Shown in pieces: positions 58,710 to 64,000 of a stretch of DNA of 64,000 bases. The stretch's first letter is position 1; every line of letters begins with the position of its first letter. Both the position numbers and the translations under genes were made by a program. The stretch comes from CAXMMR01 sp963692975 (GTDB lineage: Bacteria; Pseudomonadota; Alphaproteobacteria; Acetobacterales; Acetobacteraceae). Location: positions 62,001-126,000 of the forward strand of contig CAXMMR010000031.1 in assembly GCA_963692975.2 (NCBI GenBank), given 5' to 3'. Under the pieces are notes generated by a model. It was not told where the DNA came from. It worked only from the letters and a program-made list of their open reading frames with translations, and ran no database searches.

Positions 58710-61322
58710 ATGAACCAGGACGTCCTGCCCGCCTACGATTTTCGTGATGCCGAGCCGCGCTGGCAGCGGGCCTGGGAGGAGCGGGGGTGCTTTGCCGTGG
58801 TCGATGTGCCGCCGGCGGAGGCGCGCACCTACTACGTGCTCGAGATGTTTCCGTACCCGAGCGGCAAGATCCACATGGGTCACGTGCGCAACTACACGCT
58901 GGGCGACGTGGTGGCGCGCTACAAGCGGGCGCGCGGATTCACGGTGCTGCACCCGATGGGCTGGGACGCATTCGGCCTGCCGGCGGAGAACGCGGCGCGG
59001 GAGCGGGGCGTGCATCCGGCGCGCTGGACGGCGGACAACATCGCGGCGATGCGGGCCGAGCTCAAGCGCATGGGCCTCTCGATTGACTGGGCGCGCGAGA
59101 TCGCGACTTGCGAGCCGGAGTATTACGGCAAGCAGCAGGCGCTGTTTCTGGCGATGTTTCGGCTTGGGCTGGCCGAGCGCCGCGAGAGCTGGGTGAACTG
59201 GGACCCGGTCGACAACACGGTGCTGGCGAACGAGCAGGTGATCGACGGGCGGGGCTGGCGGTCGGGCGCGTTGGTCGAGAAGAAGCTGCTGTCGCAATGG
59301 TTCCTGCGCATCACGGCGTATGCGCCGGAGCTGCTGGCCGGCCTCGACACGTTGACGCGCTGGCCGGAGCGCGTGCGGCTGATGCAGGCGCGCTGGATCG
59401 GGCGGAGCGACGGGGCGCGGGTGCGGTTCGCGTTGGCCGAGCCGGTGGCCGGGCTCGCCGAGGTTGAGGTCTACACGACGCGGCCGGACACGCTGTTCGG
59501 CATGTCGTTCGTGGCGGTCGCGCCGGAGCATCCGCTGGCGGCGGCAGCGGCGGCGGACGATGCGGCGGCGGCGGCGTTCGTGGCCGAGTGCCGGCGGATG
59601 GGCACCAGCGAGGCGGCGATCGAGACGGCGGAGAAGCGCGGATACGACACTGGGCTCACCGTGTCGCACCCGTTCATTCCGGGGGCGCGGTTTCCGGTCT
59701 GGATCGCCAATTTCGTGCTCATGGAGTATGGCACCGGCGCGATCTTCGGCTGCCCGTGCGGCGACCAGCGCGACCTTGATTTTGCCCGTAAATACGGGTT
59801 GCCGGTGCCGCCCGTGGTGCTGCCTGACGGGCGCGAGGCGGCGGGGTTCGTCATTGGCGACGTGGCGGAGACGGGCGCCGGGACGCTGATCAACTCCGGC
59901 TTTCTCGACGGGCTCACGACCAGAGAGGGCAAGGCGCGGGCGATTGCGGCGCTCGAGGCCTGCGGCGCCGGAGAGGGCGTGCAGAACTGGCGGCTGCGCG
60001 ACTGGGGAGTGAGCCGGCAGCGCTACTGGGGCTGCCCGATCCCGATGATCCACTGCGCGGCGTGCGGCGTGGTGGCGGTGCCCGAGGAGCAGCTGCCGGT
60101 GCGGCTGCCTGAGGACGTGGCGTTTGACCAGCCGGGCAATCCGCTCGACCGGCATCCGAGCTGGAAGCATGTCGCCTGCCCGGCTTGCGGGGCGGCGGCG
60201 GTGCGTGAGACCGACACGTTCGACACCTTCGTCGACAGCTCGTGGTATTTCGCCAGGTTCTGCAGCCCGCGAGCCGCGGCGCCGATCCTGCCGGAGGCGG
60301 CGGACCGTTGGATGCCGGTCGACCAGTATATCGGCGGGATCGAGCACGCGATTCTGCATCTACTGTATGCGCGCTTCGTGACCCGGGCGCTGCGCGAGGC
60401 CGGGCTCGTGCAGACAGGCGAGCCGTTTGCCGGGCTGTTCACCCAGGGCATGGTGACCCACGAGAGCTACCGCGCCGCCGACGGGCGCTGGCTGTATCCC
60501 GAGGAGGTGGAGCGGGATGCGCAGGGCGGGGCGACGCGCCGGAGCGACGGCGCGGCGGTCACGGTCGGACGGATCGAGGCGATGTCGAAGTCGCGGCGCA
60601 ACACCGTCGATCCCGGGCAGATCATCGATCGTTACGGTGCCGATACGGCGCGCTGGTTCATCCTATCCGACAATCCGCCCGAGCGCGACCTGGAGTGGAC
60701 CGAGGCGGGGGCGGCGGGCAGCTACCGGTTCACCCAGCGGCTGTATCGGTTGACGGAGGCGTCGGTGGCGGATGCCGGGCCGCGGCCGCCGAAATTCGGG
60801 GCGGCGGCCGAGGCGCTGCGCCGGGTCGGGCATCGGACGATCGCGGCGGTGACGGAGGCGTTGGAAGGGTTCGCCTTCAACGTCGCAGTCGCCCGGTTGT
60901 ATGAGCTCGCCGGGGCGATCGCCGAGGCGGACCGATCCGGCGCCGATGACGGGCGGGACGATGGCGGATTGGCCTGGGCGAGGCGCGAGGCGATCACGCT
61001 GGCGGCGCGGCTGGTCTGCCCGATGATGCCGCACCTGGCGGAGGAGATGATGGCGCGGCTCGGTTACGCCGGATTGCTGGCCGAGGCGGCGTGGCCGGAG
61101 CCGGAGGCGGCCTTGTTGGTTGCGCACTCGATGACGCTTGCGGTGCAGGTGATGGGCCGGCTGCGCGGCACGATCGAGGTGTCGCCGGGGGCGAGCGAGG
61201 CGGAGATCCTGGAGCGGGCCTCGGGCGAGACCAACGTCGCACGGGCGCTGGCGGGCATGCGGATCATCAAGCGCATCCACGTGCCCGGGCGGGTGGTGAA
61301 CTTCGTGGTGGCGCCGGCATGA
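58710..61322 (+). CDS. leuS: Leucyl-tRNA synthetase
   Basis: An 870-residue class I synthetase. The HIGH motif is in PYPSGKIHMGHVRN (residues 48-61). The CP1 editing domain contains YTTRPDTLFGMSF and the conserved ATP/zinc region around CAACGVV...CPACG. The KMSKS loop is EAMSKSRRNTVDP near residue 627, then the anticodon-binding helical domain and the C-terminal LeuS domain. Length is standard. It overlaps lptE by 4 bp. Confidence 0.96.
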   Translation: MNQDVLPAYDFRDAEPRWQRAWEERGCFAVVDVPPAEARTYYVLEMFPYPSGKIHMGHVRNYTLGDVVARYKRARGFTVLHPMGWDAFGLPAENAARERGVHPARWTADNIAAMRAELKRMGLSIDWAREIATCEPEYYGKQQALFLAMFRLGLAERRESWVNWDPVDNTVLANEQVIDGRGWRSGALVEKKLLSQWFLRITAYAPELLAGLDTLTRWPERVRLMQARWIGRSDGARVRFALAEPVAGLAEVEVYTTRPDTLFGMSFVAVAPEHPLAAAAAADDAAAAAFVAECRRMGTSEAAIETAEKRGYDTGLTVSHPFIPGARFPVWIANFVLMEYGTGAIFGCPCGDQRDLDFARKYGLPVPPVVLPDGREAAGFVIGDVAETGAGTLINSGFLDGLTTREGKARAIAALEACGAGEGVQNWRLRDWGVSRQRYWGCPIPMIHCAACGVVAVPEEQLPVRLPEDVAFDQPGNPLDRHPSWKHVACPACGAAAVRETDTFDTFVDSSWYFARFCSPRAAAPILPEAADRWMPVDQYIGGIEHAILHLLYARFVTRALREAGLVQTGEPFAGLFTQGMVTHESYRAADGRWLYPEEVERDAQGGATRRSDGAAVTVGRIEAMSKSRRNTVDPGQIIDRYGADTARWFILSDNPPERDLEWTEAGAAGSYRFTQRLYRLTEASVADAGPRPPKFGAAAEALRRVGHRTIAAVTEALEGFAFNVAVARLYELAGAIAEADRSGADDGRDDGGLAWARREAITLAARLVCPMMPHLAEEMMARLGYAGLLAEAAWPEPEAALLVAHSMTLAVQVMGRLRGTIEVSPGASEAEILERASGETNVARALAGMRIIKRIHVPGRVVNFVVAPA

Positions 61323-61846
61323 CGAGCCGGCGGCAGCTTGGCGCTGCGGCGCTGCGGCTCGCGGCGTGTGGCGCGCTCGGCGGATGCGGCTTTCATCCGC
61401 TATATGCCGAGAACGGTCAGACCAACGCGCCGGCGGCGCTGGGCGAGATCTTCGTCCTCAGAATTCCAGAGCGGACGGGCCAGGAGCTACGCCAGGCGCT
61501 GCAGGCGAGGCTCGACGGCAGCGGCTCGGCGGCGCGCAAGCGCTTCGAGCTGACGGCGAGCTACTACATCGAGCAGCAGACGCTCTCCATCCAGCAGGAC
61601 AACTCCTCGACCCGCGTCCGGCTGATCGGTCATGTGAGCTGGTCGTTGCGCTCGGACATTCCGAGCGCGCCGCTGGTCGCCTCCGGCTTCGCCCGCGCAC
61701 TCGATGGCAACAACATCGTCGACGAGCAGTTCTTCTACGCCGACCTGCAGAACGCGGCCGCGCAGCAGCGGCTGGCTGGCGCGCTGGCGGACCAGGTGAC
61801 GCAGCAGCTGGCGATCTACTTCGAGCAGCATCCGACCGCCGGCTGA
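61319..61846 (+). CDS. lptE: LPS-assembly lipoprotein LptE
   Basis: A 175-residue outer-membrane lipoprotein that plugs LptD. The start at 61319 overlaps the leuS stop. Lipobox: LRLAACGALGGCGFHPLYA, a typical LptE start in alphaproteobacteria. ALGEIFVLRIPERTGQELRQALQARL and LTASYYIEQQTLSIQQDNSSTR match the family. Always paired with leuS and holA in this lineage. Confidence 0.88.
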   Translation: MTSRRQLGAAALRLAACGALGGCGFHPLYAENGQTNAPAALGEIFVLRIPERTGQELRQALQARLDGSGSAARKRFELTASYYIEQQTLSIQQDNSSTRVRLIGHVSWSLRSDIPSAPLVASGFARALDGNNIVDEQFFYADLQNAAAQQRLAGALADQVTQQLAIYFEQHPTAG

Positions 61847-61893
61847 GCGTGGGCTGCTGATGATGCCGTCCGGCTCGATCGGTGGGCGCCGCG

Positions 61894-62904
61894 ATGAAGG
61901 TTGATCCACGGCGGCTGGCGGCGTTTCTGACGGCACCCGGCGCCTGCCGCGTCGTGCTGCTGCACGGCGACGACGAGGGACTTGTGCGGGAGCGCTCGCG
62001 GGCGCTAACGCGCGCCGTGGTCGGCAGCGAAGACGACCCGTTCCGTATCGCCGAGCTTGATCGCGACCAGGTGGGACGGCTCGCTGAGGAGGCGTCGGCA
62101 TTGGCGATGACCGGCGGGCGGCGGGTGGTGCGGCTGCGCGAGGTCGGTGATGCGGCCACGGGCGCGGTGCAGGCGGTGCTGCGCTCCAGGGCAGAGGCGC
62201 TGGTGATCCTCGAGGCGCCGGCGCTTGTACGGGGGCGGCTGCGCACGTTGCTGGAAGCGTCGGATGAGGCGGCGGTGATCGCTTGCTATCCGGAAGAGGG
62301 ACGCGCGCTGGCGGTCACCGTGCGCGAGACGCTGGCAGGCCTCGGGGTTGCGATCGAGACGGAGGCGCTGGCCTGGGTGGTGACGCAGCTTGGCGCCGAC
62401 CGCGGCGGGATCCGGTTGGAGCTGGACAAGCTGGCGTTGTATGCCGCCGGGGGCATGGTCGACATGGCTGCGGCGGCAGCGTGTCTTGGCGACGATGCAG
62501 CGCTGTCGTTCGAGGATGCGTTGGCTGCCGCCTGCCTGGGCCAGGTGGCGGTAATGGACCGCGCGCTCGAGTTGGCGCTGGCCGACGGGTTAGCGCCGGT
62601 CGGGGCGCTACGCCAGGTTGGCGCGCATTTTCAGCGGCTGTTGCAGGCGCGATTGTTGCTGGAGGACGGCATGACGGCTGCGGCCGCCGTCGCCACGTTG
62701 CGGCCGCCGGTGTTTTTTCGACGCGCGGCAGGAGTGCAGGCGATGCTCGCGCTCTGGAATTCGGCCTCGATCGTGCGGTTGCTGGAAGAAGTGCGGCAGG
62801 TGGAGTTCGCCTGCAAGCAAACCGGATCACGGCCGGACCTGCTTTGCCGGAGGCTGCTGGCCGTGACGGCGATGCGGGCGCAGCGTCAGGGTCGGGCAGG
62901 GTAG
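61894..62904 (+). CDS. holA: DNA polymerase III subunit delta
   Basis: 336 residues from ATG 61894 (an ATG at 61882 adds four). The clamp-loader delta pattern is seen: CRVVLLHGDDEGLVRERSRAL, LAMTGGRRVVRLREV, LEAPAL..RGRLRTLLEASDEAAVIACYPE, DRGGIRLELDKLALYA and a C-terminal helical collar domain. It opens the beta clamp during replication. Part of the leuS-lptE-holA unit upstream of convergent parB. Confidence 0.9.
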   Translation: MKVDPRRLAAFLTAPGACRVVLLHGDDEGLVRERSRALTRAVVGSEDDPFRIAELDRDQVGRLAEEASALAMTGGRRVVRLREVGDAATGAVQAVLRSRAEALVILEAPALVRGRLRTLLEASDEAAVIACYPEEGRALAVTVRETLAGLGVAIETEALAWVVTQLGADRGGIRLELDKLALYAAGGMVDMAAAAACLGDDAALSFEDALAAACLGQVAVMDRALELALADGLAPVGALRQVGAHFQRLLQARLLLEDGMTAAAAVATLRPPVFFRRAAGVQAMLALWNSASIVRLLEEVRQVEFACKQTGSRPDLLCRRLLAVTAMRAQRQGRAG

Positions 62905-62966
62905 GCAAGGCAAGGCAAGGGGCTTTGCCCCTTGACTCCACCAAAGGCCCGAGGCCTTTGGAAACC
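62904..62966. repeat. Family B repeat, short copy (B16)
   Basis: CAAGGGGCTTTGCCCCTTG and CCAAAGGCCCGAGGCCTTTGG. Both stems differ from other copies by paired changes on the two arms. Confidence 0.75.
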
Positions 62967-63057
62967 ATTGGTTTGTTACTTAACAATAGTATTGATGAAT
63001 ACTGGACGAATTAACGGCCTTGCCCGAGTTGTCATATGCATGACAAGCTCAATCCAA

Positions 63058-63105
63058 GAGCAAAAGTTTTTGGTTCTTTTTTTCAAAAAACAACCTCTTT
63101 CTTGT
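63058..63105. repeat. Family A repeat, right half only (A9)
   Basis: AAAAGTTTTTGGTTCTTTTTTT-c-AAAAAACAACC: one base pair of the stem is broken (GAACC has become CAACC). No left half is present. It lies 25 bp from the parB stop. Confidence 0.65.
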
Positions 63106-63129
63106 TTGATCAATGAAAGACTTCTCGCC

Positions 63130-63996
63130 TCACTCGTGACCGAGCAAGGTGACGAGACCATCGAGTTGATCCAGGTTCCGGTAAGCTATCTTGATAGCGC
63201 CGCCTTTGCCGTCGAAGCTGATTTGAACCTTTAGCCCGAGCTTGCGGGTGAGTTCGGCTTCTAGAGCAGCCGTCTCTGGGTCGGCCGCGTCTCGGCGGTT
63301 GGCGTCGGCGGGTGTGCGCTGTTGACCGAGTGCTTCCGTCTGTCGGACGTTCAGGCCGCGGGCGATGACGGCCAACGCTGCCTTGGCGGGTTCGGGATGG
63401 CTGAGCAGGGCACGGGCGTGGCCGGCTGAGAGCACGCCGCGCTCGACGTCGCGGCGCACCGCCGCGGGGAGCTGGAGCAGGCGCACAGCGTTGGCGACGT
63501 GGCTGCGGGATTTGCCGACGGAGGCGCCGAGCTGATCCTGGGTGAGGCCGAACTCCTCGATCAAGCGCTTGTAGCCTTCGGCCTCCTCAATGGCGTTGAG
63601 GTCCTGTCGTTGCAGGTTCTCGACCAGCGAGGCTGCCATCGCGTCGCCGTCGGGCAGGTCACGCACCAGAGCGGGAATTTCGTGCAGCCCAGCCGCCTGT
63701 GCGGCACGCCAGCGTCGCTCACCGGCGATGATCTGTAGGCGGCCGGGCTCGGTTGGATGGGGGCGGACGAGGACGGGCTGCAGGATGCCTCGGGCGCGTA
63801 CAGACTCTGTGAGTTCGGCGAGCGCCTCCGGCTGCATGGCGCCGCGCGGCTGGAACGGTCCGGGCTCGAGCATCTCGACCGGGATGCTGCGCACGCCGAC
63901 GTCTTGCGCCGTGGACGTCGGCGCGTCGCCGAGGAGTGCGGCCAGGCCGCGGCCAAGGCGGGGGTTGGCGGCACGTGCGCCTTGGCGGCCGCTCAT
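63130..63996 (-). CDS. parB: Chromosome partitioning protein ParB
   Basis: A 288-residue CTP-dependent clamp that loads at parS. N-terminal parA-interacting segment RLGRGLAALLGD; CTP-binding boxes IAGERRWRAAQAAGLHEIPALV and LVENLQRQDLNAIEEAEGYKRL; helix-turn-helix LTQDQLGASVGKSRSHVANAVRLLQLP; and a C-terminal dimerisation domain (LTRKLGLKVQISFDGKGGAIKIAYRNLDQLDGLV). All canonical residues are present, unlike the ParB-like protein at 32.0-32.9 kb. The next gene upstream, outside the window, is expected to be parA. Confidence 0.95.
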   Translation of the reverse strand: MSGRQGARAANPRLGRGLAALLGDAPTSTAQDVGVRSIPVEMLEPGPFQPRGAMQPEALAELTESVRARGILQPVLVRPHPTEPGRLQIIAGERRWRAAQAAGLHEIPALVRDLPDGDAMAASLVENLQRQDLNAIEEAEGYKRLIEEFGLTQDQLGASVGKSRSHVANAVRLLQLPAAVRRDVERGVLSAGHARALLSHPEPAKAALAVIARGLNVRQTEALGQQRTPADANRRDAADPETAALEAELTRKLGLKVQISFDGKGGAIKIAYRNLDQLDGLVTLLGHE

Positions 63997-64000
63997 GCTG

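Overview
The window is high-GC alphaproteobacterial chromosome, most like Acetobacteraceae. This rests on the gene neighbourhoods (ppsR-oriC-hemE-hemH-hemJ-rho; aroA-cmk-rpsA-sppA-ihfB-lapA-pyrF-trpF; leuS-lptE-holA-parB), the short HprK form, and a dense load of palindromic intergenic repeats. No rRNA, tRNA, CRISPR array, transposase or integrase was found. No gene for a dedicated transcriptional regulator was recognised.

Layout. 1-2.1 kb: end of a PiT phosphate transporter, then an FGGY pentulose kinase. 2.1-12.3 kb (minus strand): a polyol cluster of mannitol-type dehydrogenase, SmoEFGK-like ABC importer, PfkB fructokinase, xylulokinase and an MFS protein. Uptake of mannitol, sorbitol or arabitol, oxidation to fructose or xylulose, and phosphorylation are all encoded together. 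12.5-14.5 kb: an MFS transporter and a decayed DNA methyltransferase. 14.5-23.1 kb: a YtfQ/YtfR/YtfT/YjfF-like sugar ABC importer followed by dgoD-dgoK-dgoA and a convergent SDR sugar dehydrogenase. This is an oxidative (DeLey-Doudoroff type) galactose route with no recognisable lactonase. 23.4-25.3 kb: a secreted S53 (sedolisin) peptidase.

25.5-32 kb is the landmark: ppsR (minus) and hemE (plus) diverge around a 339-bp non-coding region with one perfect and several near DnaA boxes and an AT-rich flank. This is the arrangement of the Caulobacter-type origin, so I call it oriC. hemH, a HAD phosphatase, hemJ and rho follow. An orphan RepB/ParB-like gene is coupled to folC 5.5 kb away, and the chromosomal parB lies at the window end.

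32-58 kb carries housekeeping clusters: folC; trpB-trpA-accD; corA; the aroA-to-trpF block; and an hprK-rapZ-EIIA-HPr regulatory phosphorelay set; plus kup and yggS. Between accD and an aspartic-protease lipoprotein lies a 2.6-kb AT-richer island. It holds a small coiled-coil-like ORF, a dGTPase-family HD hydrolase, a run of strong hairpins and a small zinc-ribbon-like ORF. It is the best candidate here for an accessory, possibly phage-defence, module.

Two dispersed repeat families occupy most intergenic gaps. Family A (nine loci) is a pair of inverted hairpin modules with A/T-rich stems flanking a variable core. Family B (sixteen loci) is a mosaic of GC-rich hairpins up to about 215 bp. In both, the stems differ between copies by compensating base changes, so the structure appears to be maintained. 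Several genes (trpF, cmk, pfkB, lapA) take their last codons and stop from these repeats. Three short tandem arrays sit next to corA, cmk and ihfB.
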